Shown: piece by piece, positions 1 through 11,614 of the stretch
Layout: every line of letters begins with the position of its first letter
Position numbering within the stretch: position 1 is the first letter of the stretch
Assembly: GCF_000816085.1 (NCBI RefSeq)
Contig: NZ_CP008747.1
Coordinates: 248,001-312,000 of the forward strand
From: Staphylococcus hyicus
GTDB taxonomy: Bacteria; Bacillota; Bacilli; Staphylococcales; Staphylococcaceae
DNA length: 64,000 nucleotides
Reading direction: 5' to 3'
The notes under the pieces: model-generated
Told to the model about the DNA's origin: nothing
The model's input: the letters and a program-made list of their open reading frames with translations, nothing else
Databases searched by the model: none
Translations under genes and position numbers: made by a program

Positions 1-30
1 TTTTGAAACTTTTTAGGGAGGCGATTTTAA

Positions 31-1380
31 ATGAAACATCAAACGCTTGTAGATAAAAATTTAGAATTTGTGTGGCATCCATTTACTCAAATGGGCGTCT
101 ATCGTCAACATGATCCCATCATTATTGAAAAAGGAAAAGGCAGTTATCTCTATGATACGAAAGGGCGTCGTTATCTAGATGGTTATGCATCTTTGTGGGT
201 CAATGTACATGGACATGGTGAGAAGCGTTTAAATAAGGCGGTTGAAAAACAATTATCGTCTATCGCACATTCAACTTTACTTGGCTCGTCTAACATACCT
301 TCTATTCTATTAGCGGAAAAACTAGTGGATATTACACCTACTTCATTACGTAAAGTGTTTTATTCAGATACAGGTAGTGCAGCTGTAGAAATTGCGATAA
401 AAATGGCTTATCAATATTGGAAAAATATTGATCCTGTGAAGTACAAAAAGAAGAATAAATTTATTACGTTCAAAAATGGATATCATGGTGACACTATTGG
501 CGCTGTGAGCGTCGGTGGTATCGATACCTTCCATCATATATTCCATGATTTGATTTTTGAAAATATTCAAGTGGGTTGTCCTTCGTTTTATCATAGTCAA
601 TACGAATCAGAACAAGAACTGCGAGAGGCGTTACTCGATCAAATTGATCATTTATTACAAACACGTGGTGATGAAATTGTAGGTGTTGTAATGGAACCAT
701 TAATTCAAGGTGCGACAGGGTTATTTGTGCATCCTCAAGGGTTTCTAAAAGGGGTTGAACAATTGTGCCGTCAATACAATGTGTTACTTATTGTAGATGA
801 AGTTGCGACAGGGTTTGGACGTACGGGTGAATGGTTTGCGTGTCATCACGAAGATGTTGAACCCGATATTATGTGCTTAGGAAAAGCGATTACAGGTGGC
901 TATATGCCACTTGCGGCTACACTATCGTCTCAACGTATTTATGATGCGTTTTTAAGTAATCAGCATGGTTTAAAAACATTTTTTCATGGTCATACGTATA
1001 CAGGGAATCAAGTTGTGTGTGCATTGGCTTTGGAAAATATTCAATTGATGAAAGAACGTAAATTAATACCACACATTCAAAAAACATCAAAAGTGCTCGA
1101 TAAACAATTGCGACAATTGGAAGGGCATCCACATGTAGGACATATACGTGGTAGAGGGTTAATGTACGGTGTTGAACTGGTGTCAGATTGTGAAAAGCAC
1201 GCGCCACTGCCTATACCGACTGTTGAACACATCATTGCAGAATGTAAAAATCGAGGATTGATGATTCGTAATTTAGAAAACGTGATTACGTTCGTGCCTG
1301 TATTAAGCATGTCTAAGCGTGAAATTAAAAAAATGACATCCATTTTTAAACATGTTTTAACGGATGTTTTGGGGTCCTAA
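31..1380 (+). CDS. bioA: Adenosylmethionine-8-amino-7-oxononanoate aminotransferase
   Basis: BioA makes 7,8-diaminopelargonate from 8-amino-7-oxononanoate in biotin synthesis, using S-adenosylmethionine as amino donor and pyridoxal phosphate as cofactor; it is cytoplasmic. The 449-residue product is full length for a class III aminotransferase. It has the early WHPFTQM motif that is typical of BioA, the LIVDEVATGFGRTG segment with the PLP-binding Asp, and the catalytic Lys in CLGKAITGGYMP. The start is an ATG preceded by AGGGAGG. The gene is two bases from bioF and belongs to an operon that also holds bioW; the rest of the operon (expected bioD/bioB) lies to the left of the window. Nothing looks damaged. 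Confidence 0.95.
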   Translation: MKHQTLVDKNLEFVWHPFTQMGVYRQHDPIIIEKGKGSYLYDTKGRRYLDGYASLWVNVHGHGEKRLNKAVEKQLSSIAHSTLLGSSNIPSILLAEKLVDITPTSLRKVFYSDTGSAAVEIAIKMAYQYWKNIDPVKYKKKNKFITFKNGYHGDTIGAVSVGGIDTFHHIFHDLIFENIQVGCPSFYHSQYESEQELREALLDQIDHLLQTRGDEIVGVVMEPLIQGATGLFVHPQGFLKGVEQLCRQYNVLLIVDEVATGFGRTGEWFACHHEDVEPDIMCLGKAITGGYMPLAATLSSQRIYDAFLSNQHGLKTFFHGHTYTGNQVVCALALENIQLMKERKLIPHIQKTSKVLDKQLRQLEGHPHVGHIRGRGLMYGVELVSDCEKHAPLPIPTVEHIIAECKNRGLMIRNLENVITFVPVLSMSKREIKKMTSIFKHVLTDVLGS

Positions 1381-1382
1381 TC

Positions 1383-2495
1383 ATGATATTTGAATCTTAT
1401 TTAAATGATTTGCAATCAAAAGGACAATATCGTCAATTGAGGGAAGTCGCAACGGCGCATAAACAAAGGATTTCTAGGGATGGGAAGACTTGGATTAACT
1501 TCACCTCAAACGATTACTTAGGTTTAGGGCAACGTCACATTGATGTGATGCAATTACAGAAACGTCTTGACAAGTATGGGGCCCATCTTGCGAGTTCCAG
1601 ACTCGTCAGTGGTCACTCCAAATACTACGTTGATTTAGAAGCGCGTATTCGTGATCACTATCAATTTGATGAAGCGTTACTAATGACGAGTGGTTACGAT
1701 GCGAATTTAGCGATATTTCAAATCTTTAAACAAGAAAAAGTGGTGGTATTTTCAGATGCTTTGAATCATGCGAGCATTATTGATGGCATTCGGTTGTCTC
1801 AAGTTCAAAAAGTGATTTTTCCACATTTAAATTATGACGTTCTAGAACATGAAATGAAACAATATCCGCAACATTATAAAGTGATTGTTACGGATTCTGT
1901 TTTTTCAACAAATGGTCATACCGCAAATTTAAATCGTTTAAGACAACTCAAGGAAACCATCGGGAATACAATGATTGTCATAGATGATTCACATGGATTT
2001 GGTTTGGGTTATGACATGCACTACCAAGACATCGATATTGTATCAACGAGCTTATCTAAAGGTTTAGGTGCACATGGTGGTCTAATATTATGTTCATCGA
2101 TTGTTAAAGAAATGATTGTGAATACTGCGCGACCTTTCATTTATTCAAACTGTATGCCTACTATGCATTTACATTTAATTGAAAGTCAATTAGATGCATT
2201 GCTACAAGCAGAGGACGCTCGACGTTTATTGCATGATAACATTGCGTATTTTAACGCATATGCTCGTGATAATCAGGGTACATCAACAGCTATTAAAACC
2301 TTTGCTATTGATGATGTTCATAAAGCGAATGCAGTATATCAGGAATTAATGGAAGCGGGCATTTGGGTGAGCTTTTTTCGACATCCAACTGTTGCACGAC
2401 CCACGTTGAGAATGTCACTGTCTTCATGTCATGAAAAGGCTGATATTCATCATCTAATGTCGATGTTGCATGATAGGGGTGTTGGTGTTGTATAG
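1383..2495 (+). CDS. bioF: 8-amino-7-oxononanoate synthase
   Basis: BioF condenses pimeloyl-CoA with L-alanine to give 8-amino-7-oxononanoate, using pyridoxal phosphate. The 370-residue protein has the alpha-oxoamine synthase pattern: FTSNDYLGL near residue 40, the HASIIDGIRLS segment, the PLP-contacting DDSHGFG motif, and the Schiff-base Lys in STSLSKGLGAHGG. It is slightly shorter than many BioF proteins but no motif is missing. The gene starts two bases after bioA and its last codons overlap the proposed bioW start, so translation of the three genes is probably coupled. Its substrate is the product of the next gene, BioW. Confidence 0.95.
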   Translation: MIFESYLNDLQSKGQYRQLREVATAHKQRISRDGKTWINFTSNDYLGLGQRHIDVMQLQKRLDKYGAHLASSRLVSGHSKYYVDLEARIRDHYQFDEALLMTSGYDANLAIFQIFKQEKVVVFSDALNHASIIDGIRLSQVQKVIFPHLNYDVLEHEMKQYPQHYKVIVTDSVFSTNGHTANLNRLRQLKETIGNTMIVIDDSHGFGLGYDMHYQDIDIVSTSLSKGLGAHGGLILCSSIVKEMIVNTARPFIYSNCMPTMHLHLIESQLDALLQAEDARRLLHDNIAYFNAYARDNQGTSTAIKTFAIDDVHKANAVYQELMEAGIWVSFFRHPTVARPTLRMSLSSCHEKADIHHLMSMLHDRGVGVV

Positions 2496-3168
2496 TATTA
2501 AAATGCGTGCTTCGCAAAATGAAGGTCACATTAGTGGTGCAGAAACGATATGTGAAGCAAATGATATTGAACGGATTATTGCGACATACTTTCAAAAAGG
2601 ATTTCAACATGAAAATGGGGAACCTGATTTTTTAAATCTTAAAATTGAAAAAGTAAGCTTACCTATCGTTCAAATCAAAGCCTTACCTATCATTGATCAT
2701 CCACAATTAAAATTATCACAACTCGCAGCATCCTCACATATTTCACAACGCGCCATTGAAGCAGCCTGGCGTTATATTAGAAATGACACATGTTATCGAG
2801 GTGCCATCATTTTGGATGCATATTCTGCTGAACGTATAGATGAGTTTGGTGAACGCGGTTGTCGTGCAACACATTTTTGTTTTAAACAGCAAAGAGAAGA
2901 TAAAATACACAATGAACGTATCAAAGATGCACTCGCGATTGCGACGATTTTCCAATCAAATGAGGGGGTCGTAGGAGAACTTTGTGTCTCTGATGATTTG
3001 AACTATACGACAGGTTATTTTGCAAATCATCAAGGATATCATCGTTTATATGACTTGAAATTAAAAGGATCACGAGAAGGCGGACGCGTGCTTTTTGTAA
3101 ATCAACAATTTCATATCGACGCGTTTACATATTTTTGTCAACAACAACCTAAATGCGTCATATATTAA
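2488..3168 (+). CDS. bioW: 6-carboxyhexanoate-CoA ligase (pimeloyl-CoA synthetase)
   Basis: BioW activates pimelate to pimeloyl-CoA with ATP, supplying BioF. The open frame extends up to 2470, but family members begin with a M-Y-S-I-(K/R)-M-R sequence. A TTG at 2488 gives exactly this start and lies 7 bases after an AGGGGTG ribosome site, so I place the start there; it overlaps the bioF stop. The product is then 226 residues. The motifs RASQNEGHISGAE near the N-terminus, and RGCRATHF and GGRVLFV near the C-terminus, match the family. A bidirectional terminator follows directly. Confidence 0.9.
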   Translation: MYSIKMRASQNEGHISGAETICEANDIERIIATYFQKGFQHENGEPDFLNLKIEKVSLPIVQIKALPIIDHPQLKLSQLAASSHISQRAIEAAWRYIRNDTCYRGAIILDAYSAERIDEFGERGCRATHFCFKQQREDKIHNERIKDALAIATIFQSNEGVVGELCVSDDLNYTTGYFANHQGYHRLYDLKLKGSREGGRVLFVNQQFHIDAFTYFCQQQPKCVIY

Positions 3169-3198
3169 AAAAGCTCATGCTGCGAGGCATGAGCTTTT
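3169..3198. terminator. Bidirectional terminator between bioW and lctP
   Basis: A perfect 12-bp stem (AAAAGCTCATGC with GCATGAGCTTTT) and a 6-base loop. It is flanked by A and T runs, so it can end the biotin transcript on the plus strand and the lactate permease transcript on the minus strand. Confidence 0.9.
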
Positions 3199-3202
3199 CA
3201 TA

Positions 3203-4804
3203 TTAAAAGAAGAAAACTGTAAAGATATATGCGCTGATACCTGCAAGTAAACAGTAAAGAAGCGCAGGTCCTAAAGTTTTACGAATTACACTACCTTCTT
3301 TACCAGCCATATTTACAACAGCACATACAGCAACGACATTGTGTACACAAATCATGTTACCTGCAGCAGCACCGATGACTTGTGCAGCTAAAACAGTAGT
3401 AGTGTTGCCTTCGATTGCAGCAGCAATATTTGCTTGAACTGGAGCGAATGTAAGTGTTGATACAGTTGCACTACCTGTAATAAATGACCCTAAAGCGCCT
3501 AAGAATGGTGCAACGAACAACCACATTTGACCAAATGTCGCAGCCATACCGTTCGCAATGTACTCAGGCATACTGATTAAGTCTTTCGTGTTAATGCCAG
3601 AGTTACTGAATACATGAACCATTGCAAGTGTGGCGATTAATGTAATGCCAGTGATACGAATGGTTTTAATAGAATCTGTACATGCTTTTGTGAAGTTTTT
3701 AAATGATTTTCTTTGAATGATAACCGCAAATAATGCAGCAACGACTAAAATTGTTCCTGGTGAGTATAATACTTCCCAACTTGATGAAATAGATTCGTAT
3801 CCTAAAATATTGTTCCATGATAAGTTGAACACAGATGTTGTGAAATCTTTAACGGGTTTAACGACACGTGTTAATAACAGCAATGCAACCACAATTAAGT
3901 ATGGTGACCAAGCTGATAGTAAACTCATCGAATGCGTACCTTGTGGCTTAGATTCATATACTTCTGATAAAACATCTTTCCACTCGTTTTTAGGTATTAA
4001 CCATCCTTTTTTAGCAGTGAATACTGCCACAATGATTGTTGTTAAAGAGCCTAAAATTGATACAAACTCAGGTCCTGTTAGTAAAGCATAGATCAACGCT
4101 GATACAACATACGTTGCACCTATTAAAAGTGTCCAAGGTAAAATTTCTAAAATTGATTTGAGTTTATTGTCTTTTCCAAAGAAGACAATCATTGTCACAA
4201 CAATAATCATTGGTATTAAAATACCGCTTAATAAGTCTAACATTGTAATACGGATAGCCGTTTCTGAAAAGAGTGCCGTGTCCGCATCTTTTAATGTACT
4301 CAAACCGACAATGACTGGCGTACCCACAGCTCCAAAAGATACGGCCACACTATCAGCAATGAGTGCTGTTGCAACACTTGTTAAAGGTTTAAAACCTAAA
4401 GCAACCATTAATGGTGCAGTCACCATTGCAGGTGTACCGAACCCTGATGCCCCTTCAATTAATGATCCGAATAAAAAAGCTACGATGATGACTTGGACAC
4501 GCATATCTCCAGATACATTTTGGAAGCCTGCATTAATTCGCTCAACTGCAGATGTTTCTCGTAATGTATTAAGCAATGTAAGTGCCCCGAAAAGTATTAA
4601 AATAATTGTTAGTGTTTTATGTATTCCTTGTAAAAATGATGCCGCAATAACGCCACCTTCTATACCCCATGCAACCATCCCCAGAATAGTTACTACAATC
4701 GCACTAATAGTCATCCCAACTAATGCTGACATTCGTAATAAAACTAAACAAATAAATGGAACAATAACTGCACTTAATGCAACGAGCATTAACATGGTTT
4801 CCAC
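3203..4804 (-). CDS. lctP: L-lactate permease
   Basis: LctP is a membrane carrier that takes up L-lactate (and often glycolate) with protons. The 533-residue protein is almost entirely hydrophobic, with about 12-14 membrane segments, and has the family signatures [15 protein letters not shown] near residue 115 and the C-terminal [14 protein letters not shown] and [16 protein letters not shown] blocks. The start is an ATG after AGGTGG on the minus strand. The gene is transcribed alone and ends at the bidirectional terminator shared with bioW. Upstream lie a dyad and a partial cre-like sequence, which fits catabolite control of lactate use, but those sites are only candidates. Confidence 0.93.
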   Translation of the reverse strand: METMLMLVALSAVIVPFICLVLLRMSALVGMTISAIVVTILGMVAWGIEGGVIAASFLQGIHKTLTIILILFGALTLLNTLRETSAVERINAGFQNVSGDMRVQVIIVAFLFGSLIEGASGFGTPAMVTAPLMVALGFKPLTSVATALIADSVAVSFGAVGTPVIVGLSTLKDADTALFSETAIRITMLDLLSGILIPMIIVVTMIVFFGKDNKLKSILEILPWTLLIGATYVVSALIYALLTGPEFVSILGSLTTIIVAVFTAKKGWLIPKNEWKDVLSEVYESKPQGTHSMSLLSAWSPYLIVVALLLLTRVVKPVKDFTTSVFNLSWNNILGYESISSSWEVLYSPGTILVVAALFAVIIQRKSFKNFTKACTDSIKTIRITGITLIATLAMVHVFSNSGINTKDLISMPEYIANGMAATFGQMWLFVAPFLGALGSFITGSATVSTLTFAPVQANIAAAIEGNTTTVLAAQVIGAAAGNMICVHNVVAVCAVVNMAGKEGSVIRKTLGPALLYCLLAGISAYIFTVFFF

Positions 4805-4838
4805 CTCAAATTCCCATAATTTATATTTTTATAATGGA

Positions 4839-4855
4839 CATCTGATGACCAGATG
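4839..4855. promoter_or_regulatory. Dyad upstream of lctP (candidate operator)
   Basis: CATCTG-ATGAC-CAGATG is a perfect 6-bp inverted repeat with a 5-base spacer, 35 bases upstream of the lctP start. It is next to a plausible -10 on the minus strand. A GntR-type lactate regulator is a possible binder, but the sequence does not match a known LldR box well. Confidence 0.4.
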
Positions 4856-4871
4856 ACATTGATATGCAAAT

Positions 4872-4885
4872 TGTAAGCGTTTTTC
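4872..4885. promoter_or_regulatory. Partial cre-like site upstream of lctP
   Basis: TGTAAGCGTTTTTC matches the left ten positions of the CcpA-site consensus (TGWAANCGNTNNCA) but not the last two. It could contribute to carbon catabolite control of lctP. Weak evidence. Confidence 0.3.
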
Positions 4886-5716
4886 TAAATTTATTCAACC
4901 ATAGGTGAAAGGATTTTGTAATTAAATGAAACGAATTCATAAAAAATACTTATTTTAAACAAAATAGGGAGTTTTCAACCCAAAAAATAGGGCGATTTTT
5001 TGAGAGGGTATGTGGAATTGCGCAAATAGAAACAGCGACATAGCAGGTTGAAATGATATTACAAATCTCAGTCAACTGGCACACTACTATGTTAACTAAA
5101 ACATGTATATAAGCATAATTTCATTTTTTATACGAATAAAATTTTAACTTCTTTGCTAGGTCAAACTTTAAAAATCTAAATTATTATAATAAAAAAACTT
5201 TTGGTGGTTTCGTATGAAATGAACGTATAGGGTATTCACTCTTATACAATTATCAAATCTCTCTATTTAGAGACACGTTTATATGTAAAACCATAGATAG
5301 GTCAAAGTCACAAACAACATAATTTTTAATATTAGTTACTGAACATGGAAAAATAAATAAATTAAGAATTGTGATTTTGCATTTCTACAAAGTATATCAA
5401 ATAAGATGGATGTGAATGTTGCCGGAAAATCTTGAAACCATTGTTATTGTAGCTTTTTATGTCACATTTAAAGAGTGTGGAAAATAAAAACGATTAAATT
5501 TTAAGTGGTTGAAAATTAAGTTTCTAACCTTATTCTGATTTTATCTGAAAATAAAAATCTACAGATAAACATATAGAATTAAATTTAGAGTTGCACAATA
5601 GAATTAAGAGGTTTATTATATTAAGGTACATTCAATGTTTTAAGCAATGGGAGAATTTTTCGGAAAGATATAGAAGGTTAAAAGTTTTTCCCGAATAATT
5701 TAACGGGAGTTTTGCA
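4886..5716. other. Long non-coding stretch upstream of the adhesin gene
   Basis: About 830 AT-rich bases with no convincing gene on either strand. It separates the divergent lctP and adhesin genes and must hold the adhesin promoter, which I could not pin down. Just before the adhesin start, TCCCG (5689-5693) can pair with CGGGA (5704-5708), which contains part of the ribosome site, over a 10-base loop. Confidence 0.5.
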
Positions 5717-8700
5717 ATGACAAGGAAATTAAAGGAATTCAAAAGAAGTTTTGGTCAAGAAAAAGCAAGAGTGAAATTGTACAAATCTGGTAAAAACTGG
5801 GTCAAAGCAGGAATTAAAGAAATTCAATTACTTCGATTAATGGGTTTACCATTTTTAACTGAAAAGGTTGAAAAGGATGTAGAAGGTCCTCAAACTATCG
5901 GTGGATTTATTAAACGAAATGCTCTGAAAACAACAGCCTTAACAGGCGGTATGTTTACCGTTAATATGTTGCATGATCAAAATGCTTTCGCTGCTTCCGA
6001 AGCACCTGTCACATCAGAATTGGCTACACAGAGCCAAACTGTTGGTGATCAAACTTCTGTTGTCATCGAACAATCGCAATCCTCAGTGGATAGTCAAAGT
6101 ACTTCATCAACAGATAGCGAGACATCGACGTCAACTGCAAGTGAAAGTAATACTTCAGAAAACAGCCAAAGTACATCGGAAAAAAGTCAGAGCGCGTCTA
6201 CGAAAGACAGTACGAGTACAAGCGACAAATCTACAACAAGTGAAAGTACTGCTTCAGAAAGTACAGTAAAAAGTGATAGTAAGCGTGAAGTAACATCTCA
6301 AGAAATGACGACTAATAGTCAATCTAATACGTCAATCGATTCAGATTCAACGTCTTTATCTACTTTAAATAGTACGAGTATGAATAATCAAACGACGTTA
6401 CGTTCATTGAGTTTAAGAGCCGTGCCAACAACATTTGCTTCAGTAGCTGCGACAGCACCGATTACACAAACATTTACAGGTGCAGGTACTGACACTAAAA
6501 ATAATATCCCTGTTTACTATAAATTGATTGTGACAAGTGATGGATCGAATATGAAGTTTACATACTATGTATCATATGATAATCCAAAGACATCAATTAT
6601 AGAAAAAGCACCTAGCACAGCTAAGGTAAACCTTGCAAATGCTGGTTTAAATCAATACACTATGCTGGTTCTAGGAAACGGTTATGGTCAACCATCATCA
6701 GTTACACAATCTGTAACACAAGGGGGTTATACGACTACTCCTGAGACAGGCGTTAATAGTCAAATTAGACCGATGTCACCAACTGGAAACGGGTATTATT
6801 GGGACAGTCAACCTTTCTTAAATACTCCGAATGCACAAAAAGGTGACGCCTTAATGGCTACATTCACAGTGCCAATTACGAATCCAAACGGTAATTTAAA
6901 CTGGACATTTAACCCATATGCAGCACCAACAGATTTTTCAGCTTCTAACTATTTTACGACTAGTGTGAGAGCAACAGATCCGTATACTAGTACTTCAATT
7001 AGTAACTCTAAAAGTGCATCAACAAGCGCATCACAAAGTACGTCTAGAAGCAATTCAATTAGTGCGTCACAAAGTACATCACTAAGTCAATCACTAAGTC
7101 AATCACTAAGTCAATCACTAAGTCAATCACTAAGTGATTCAATCAGTGCATCACAAAGCGCTTCGACAAGTAAGTCATTAAGTGAATCAACAAGTCAATC
7201 AATTAGTGAATCTCAAAGCGCTTCGACTAGAAAGTCATTAAGTGAATCAACAAGTCAATCGATTAGTGAATCACAAAGTACTTCGACTAGAAAGTCATTA
7301 AGTGAATCAACAAGTCAATCGATTAGCGAATCACAAAGTGCTTCGACTAGTAAGTCATTAAGTGAATCAACAAGTCAATCGGTTAGTGAATCACAAAGTA
7401 CTTCGACTAGTAAGTCAACAAGTACATCGACTTCAGTATCAGTGAGTGAGTCAGAGTCAGTAAGTACGTCAACATCAGTAAGCGAGTCTGAGTCAGTAAG
7501 CACATCAACTTCAGTAAGTGAATCAGAATCAGTGAGCACATCGACTTCAGTAAGTGAATCAGAATCAGTAAGTACTTCAACTTCGTTGAGTGAGTCAGAA
7601 TCAACAAGTACGTCAACATCTGTGTCTGAATCAGCAAGCACGTCGACTTCAGTAAGCGATTCTGAATCAGTAAGTACATCGACATCAGTGAGCGAATCAG
7701 AATCAGCAAGCACATCAACATCAGTGTCTGAATCTGAATCAGTAAGTACGTCAACATCAGTGAGTGAGTCGGAATCAGAAAGTACTTCAACTTCGTTGAG
7801 TGAGTCTGAGTCAACAAGTACTTCAACATCTGTGTCTGAATCAGCAAGCACGTCGACTTCAGTAAGCGATTCTGAATCAGTAAGTACGTCAACATCAGTG
7901 AGTGAGTCGGAATCAAAAAGTACTTCAACTTCGTTGAGTGAGTCTGAGTCAACAAGTACTTCAACATCTGTGTCTGAATCAGCAAGCACGTCGACTTCAG
8001 TAAGCGAGTCTGAATCAGTAAGTACATCGACATCAGTGAGCGAATCTGAATCAGCAAGCACGTCGACATCAGTAAGTGAATCAGAGTCAACAAGTACGTC
8101 GACATCAGTAAGCGAGTCTGAGTCAACAAGTACTTCAACATCAGTAAGTGAATCAGAATCAACAAGTACGTCGACTTCAGTGAGTGAGTCAGAGTCAGCG
8201 AGCACATCAACATCAGTAAGCGAGTCAGAGTCAGCGAGCACGTCAACATCAGTAAGCGAGTCTGAATCAGTAAGTACTTCAACATCAGTAAGCGAATCAG
8301 ATTCAGTGAGCACATCGACATCAGTGTCTGAATCTGAGTCAGTAAGCACATCAACTTCAGTAAGTGAATCAGAGTCAGTAAGTACGTCAACGTCAGTGTC
8401 TGAATCTGAGTCAGCGAGCACATCAACTTCAGTGTCTGAATCAGCGAGCACATCAACATCAGTGTCTGAATCAGAGTCAGCAAGTACATCAACATCAGTG
8501 AGCGAGTCAGAGTCAGTAAGTACGTCAACGTCAGTGAGTGAGTCAGAGTCAGCGAGCACATCAACATCAGTAAGTGAGTCGGAATCAGAAAGTACTTCAA
8601 CTTCGTTGAGCGAATCAGAATCAGCAAGTACTTCAACATCAATCAGTGAATCTGAATCAACAAGCACATCAACTTCGTTGAGTGAGTCTGAATCAGTAAG

Positions 8701-11605
8701 TACATCGACATCAGTGAGCGAGTCAGAGTCAACAAGCACATCGATTTCAGTGAGTGAGTCAGAGTCAGTAAGCACATCAACATCAGTAAGCGAGTCAGAG
8801 TCAGCGAGCACGTCGACTTCAGTGTCAGTGAGTGAATCTGAATCAACAAGCACATCAACATCAGTGTCTGAATCAGAATCAGTAAGCACATCGACATCAG
8901 TAAGTGAATCAGAATCAGCAAGTACTTCAACATCAGTGTCTGAATCTGAATCAGTAAGTACGTCAACTTCAATCAGTGAATCTGAATCAGTAAGTACATC
9001 GACTTCAGTGAGCGAATCTGAATCAGTAAGTACATCGACTTCAGTGAGTGAATCAGAATCAGTAAGTACGTCAACATCAGTAAGTGAATCAGAATCAGTA
9101 AGTACGTCAACATCAATCAGTGAATCTGAATCAACAAGCACATCGACTTCAGTAAGTGAATCAGAATCAGTAAGTACGTCAACATCAGTAAGCGAGTCTG
9201 AGTCAGCGAGCACGTCGACTTCAGTGTCTGAATCTGAGTCAGTAAGCACATCAACTTCAGTGAGTGAATCAGAATCAGAAAGTACTTCAACTTCAGTAAG
9301 TGAGTCGGAATCAGTAAGTACTTCAACATCAGTAAGCGAATCTGAATCAGCAAGCACATCAACATCAGTGTCTGAATCTGAATCAGTAAGTACGTCGACA
9401 TCAGTGTCTGAGTCAGTGAGCACATCGACATCAGTAAGCGAGTCTGAGTCAGTAAGCACATCAACATCAGTGTCTGAATCAGTAAGCATATCGACATCAG
9501 TAAGTGAGTCAGAGTCAACAAGCACGTCAACATCAGTAAGTGAATCTGAATCAGTAAGCACATCAACATCAGTAAGCGAATCAGAGTCAGTGAGCACATC
9601 GATTTCAGCATCAGTGAGTGAATCGGAATCAACAAGCACATCAACATCAGTGTCTGAATCTGAATCAGTAAGCACGTCAACATCAGTAAGTGAATCTGAA
9701 TCAGTAAGCACATCAACATCAGTAAGCGAATCTGAGTCAGTGAGCACATCGACTTCAGCATCAGTGAGTGAATCGGAATCAACAAGCACATCGACATCAG
9801 TAAGTGAGTCTGAATCAGTAAGTACTTCAACTTCGTTGAGCGAGTCTGAGTCAGTAAGCACATCGACATCAGTAAGTGAATCAGAATCAGTAAGTACGTC
9901 AACTTCAATCAGTGAATCAGAATCAGTAAGTACATCGACTTCAGTGAGCGAATCTGAATCAGTAAGTACATCGACATCAACATCAGTGAGTGAATCAGAA
10001 TCAGTAAGTACGTCAACATCAGTAAGCGAATCAGAGTCAGTGAGCACATCGACTTCAGCATCAGTGAGTGAATCGGAATCAACAAGCACATCAACATCAG
10101 TGTCTGAATCTGAATCAGTAAGCACGTCAACATCAGTAAGTGAGTCGGAATCAGTAAGTACTTCAACATCAGTAAGCGAATCAGAGTCAACAAGTACTTC
10201 AATTTCAGTGAGCGAGTCAGAATCAGTAAGTACTTCAACTTCAATCAATGAATCTGAGTCAACAAGCACATCAACATCAGTGTCTGAATCTGAATCAACA
10301 AGCACGTCGACATCAGTGTCTGAGTCAGCAAGTACTTCAACATCAATCAGTGAATCAGAATCAACAAGCACATCGACTTCAGTAAGTGAATCAGAATCAG
10401 TAAGTACGTCAACATCAGTAAGCGAGTCTGAGTCAGCGAGCACGTCGACTTCAGTGTCTGAATCTGAGTCAGTAAGCACATCAACATCAGTAAGTGAGTC
10501 AGAATCAGTAAGTACTTCAACATCAGTAAGCGAATCTGAATCAGTAAGTACGTCGACTTCAGTGAGCGAATCAGAATCAGCAAGCACATCAACATCAGTA
10601 AGCGAGTCTGAATCAGCAAGTACATCGACTTCAGTAAGCGAGTCTGAATCAGTAAGCACGTCGACATCAGTGAGCGAATCAGAATCAGCAAGTACTTCAA
10701 CATCAATCAGTGAATCTGAATCAACAAGCACATCAACTTCAGTGAGTGAATCAGAATCAGTAAGTACTTCAACATCAGTAAGTGAATCAGAATCAAAAAG
10801 CACGTCGACTTCAATCAGTGAATCAGAGTCAACAAGTACTTCAACGTCAGTGAGTGAGTCGGAATCAGAAAGTACTTCAACTTCGTTGAGTGAGTCTGAG
10901 TCAACAAGTACTTCAACATCAGTAAGTGAATCAGAATCAACAAGTACGTCGACTTCAGTGAGTGAGTCAGAGTCGACAAGCACATCAACTTCGTTGAGTG
11001 AGTCTGAATCAGTAAGTACATCGACTTCAGTAAGCGAGTCTGAGTCAGTAAGTACGTCAACATCAGTGAGCGAGTCGGAATCAGTAAGTACTTCAACTTC
11101 GATCAGTGAGTCTGAGTCAGCAAGTACTTCAACTTCAGTAAGCGAATCAGAGTCAGTGAGCACATCGACATCAGTGTCTGAATCTGAGTCAGTAAGCACA
11201 TCAACTTCAGTAAGTGAATCTGAATCAGTAAGCACGTCAACATCAGTGAGCGAATCAGAATCAGTAAGTACTTCAGAATCAATTTCTACAAGTATGAGCA
11301 CATCAGCATCAACAAGTCTGTCTCACTCTGTAAGTGATTCTTTAGTTACGTCAGAGTCAACAAGTACGTCATTAACAACATCAGAATCTCAAACACCACA
11401 ATTAGATAGTACTGCTATCAACAACGATGTAAATAAAATGACTTCTAACGATAATCAAGTGACTAAGAAAGACGCATTACCTGATACAGGTCAAACAGCA
11501 CATAATGGTGGATTGATCGGAGCAGTTGGAGCAATGCTTGCTGGATTAGGATTACTCAAAAGATCAAAAAAAGATCAAAAGAAAGTAAGAAAATCTAGCA
11601 AATAA
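5717..11605 (+). CDS. sraP: Serine-rich repeat glycoprotein adhesin (SraP/SasA type), LPDTG-anchored
   Basis: A 1962-residue surface adhesin, the expected substrate of the accessory Sec and Gtf genes that follow. In order: a long accessory-Sec signal peptide with the KxYKxGKxW motif at residues 20-28 and likely cleavage after NAFA near residue 92; a short serine-rich stretch (about 93-230); a non-repetitive region (about 232-422) that should be the ligand-binding part; a very long serine-rich repeat region (about 423-1890) dominated by a 12-residue SxSESxSTSTSV unit; the sortase signal LPDTG at 1921-1925; and a hydrophobic segment with a basic tail. The serines are the expected sites for GtfA/GtfB glycosylation. 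The binding region is only about 190 residues, much shorter than the roughly 500 of S. aureus SraP. The start is an ATG after GGGAG. Confidence 0.93.
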   Translation: MTRKLKEFKRSFGQEKARVKLYKSGKNWVKAGIKEIQLLRLMGLPFLTEKVEKDVEGPQTIGGFIKRNALKTTALTGGMFTVNMLHDQNAFAASEAPVTSELATQSQTVGDQTSVVIEQSQSSVDSQSTSSTDSETSTSTASESNTSENSQSTSEKSQSASTKDSTSTSDKSTTSESTASESTVKSDSKREVTSQEMTTNSQSNTSIDSDSTSLSTLNSTSMNNQTTLRSLSLRAVPTTFASVAATAPITQTFTGAGTDTKNNIPVYYKLIVTSDGSNMKFTYYVSYDNPKTSIIEKAPSTAKVNLANAGLNQYTMLVLGNGYGQPSSVTQSVTQGGYTTTPETGVNSQIRPMSPTGNGYYWDSQPFLNTPNAQKGDALMATFTVPITNPNGNLNWTFNPYAAPTDFSASNYFTTSVRATDPYTSTSISNSKSASTSASQSTSRSNSISASQSTSLSQSLSQSLSQSLSQSLSDSISASQSASTSKSLSESTSQSISESQSASTRKSLSESTSQSISESQSTSTRKSLSESTSQSISESQSASTSKSLSESTSQSVSESQSTSTSKSTSTSTSVSVSESESVSTSTSVSESESVSTSTSVSESESVSTSTSVSESESVSTSTSLSESESTSTSTSVSESASTSTSVSDSESVSTSTSVSESESASTSTSVSESESVSTSTSVSESESESTSTSLSESESTSTSTSVSESASTSTSVSDSESVSTSTSVSESESKSTSTSLSESESTSTSTSVSESASTSTSVSESESVSTSTSVSESESASTSTSVSESESTSTSTSVSESESTSTSTSVSESESTSTSTSVSESESASTSTSVSESESASTSTSVSESESVSTSTSVSESDSVSTSTSVSESESVSTSTSVSESESVSTSTSVSESESASTSTSVSESASTSTSVSESESASTSTSVSESESVSTSTSVSESESASTSTSVSESESESTSTSLSESESASTSTSISESESTSTSTSLSESESVSTSTSVSESESTSTSISVSESESVSTSTSVSESESASTSTSVSVSESESTSTSTSVSESESVSTSTSVSESESASTSTSVSESESVSTSTSISESESVSTSTSVSESESVSTSTSVSESESVSTSTSVSESESVSTSTSISESESTSTSTSVSESESVSTSTSVSESESASTSTSVSESESVSTSTSVSESESESTSTSVSESESVSTSTSVSESESASTSTSVSESESVSTSTSVSESVSTSTSVSESESVSTSTSVSESVSISTSVSESESTSTSTSVSESESVSTSTSVSESESVSTSISASVSESESTSTSTSVSESESVSTSTSVSESESVSTSTSVSESESVSTSTSASVSESESTSTSTSVSESESVSTSTSLSESESVSTSTSVSESESVSTSTSISESESVSTSTSVSESESVSTSTSTSVSESESVSTSTSVSESESVSTSTSASVSESESTSTSTSVSESESVSTSTSVSESESVSTSTSVSESESTSTSISVSESESVSTSTSINESESTSTSTSVSESESTSTSTSVSESASTSTSISESESTSTSTSVSESESVSTSTSVSESESASTSTSVSESESVSTSTSVSESESVSTSTSVSESESVSTSTSVSESESASTSTSVSESESASTSTSVSESESVSTSTSVSESESASTSTSISESESTSTSTSVSESESVSTSTSVSESESKSTSTSISESESTSTSTSVSESESESTSTSLSESESTSTSTSVSESESTSTSTSVSESESTSTSTSLSESESVSTSTSVSESESVSTSTSVSESESVSTSTSISESESASTSTSVSESESVSTSTSVSESESVSTSTSVSESESVSTSTSVSESESVSTSESISTSMSTSASTSLSHSVSDSLVTSESTSTSLTTSESQTPQLDSTAINNDVNKMTSNDNQVTKKDALPDTGQTAHNGGLIGAVGAMLAGLGLLKRSKKDQKKVRKSSK
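7082..7138 (+). repeat. 12-base tandem repeat inside sraP
   Basis: About five near-identical copies of a 12-base unit (AGTCAATCACTA) encode SLSQ repeats at the start of the main serine-rich region. Perfect copies suggest recent slippage or recombination. Confidence 0.85.
7160..7410 (+). repeat. 60-base tandem repeats inside sraP
   Basis: Four copies of a 20-residue unit ([20 protein letters not shown] and variants), each 60 bases long and differing by only a few bases. This block lies between the 12-base repeats and the long 36-base array. Confidence 0.85.
7411..11280 (+). repeat. 36-base tandem repeat array inside sraP
   Basis: Roughly one hundred copies of a 12-residue unit (SxSESxSTSTSV). 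The variable position is mostly V, A, T, E or K, and some units are shortened or lengthened by 4 or 2 residues. Serine codons mix AGT/AGC and TCA/TCT/TCG, and several longer blocks recur almost exactly, which points to repeated duplication. Copy number in an assembly could be wrong. Confidence 0.85.
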
Positions 11606-11614
11606 TAAATAAAC

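Noticed and set aside
2..16. Possible end of an upstream gene (TTT GAA ACT TTT TAG).
   Set aside because: Five codons are too few to support a feature, although a bioD or other biotin gene is expected there.
4158..4856. 232-codon plus-strand frame opposite lctP.
   Set aside because: Low-complexity translation with no ribosome site; it lies antisense to a clear permease.
7082..11280. Long array of short repeats that could suggest a CRISPR or satellite.
   Set aside because: Units are in frame, lack spacers and encode a serine-rich protein region.
7375..11301. A 1308-codon open frame on the minus strand within the adhesin gene, with SD-rich translation, plus several shorter antisense frames.
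   Set aside because: The repeat's codon pattern keeps the antisense frames free of stops. The frame has no ribosome site or start context and is interrupted wherever the repeats end, so it is an artefact of low complexity.
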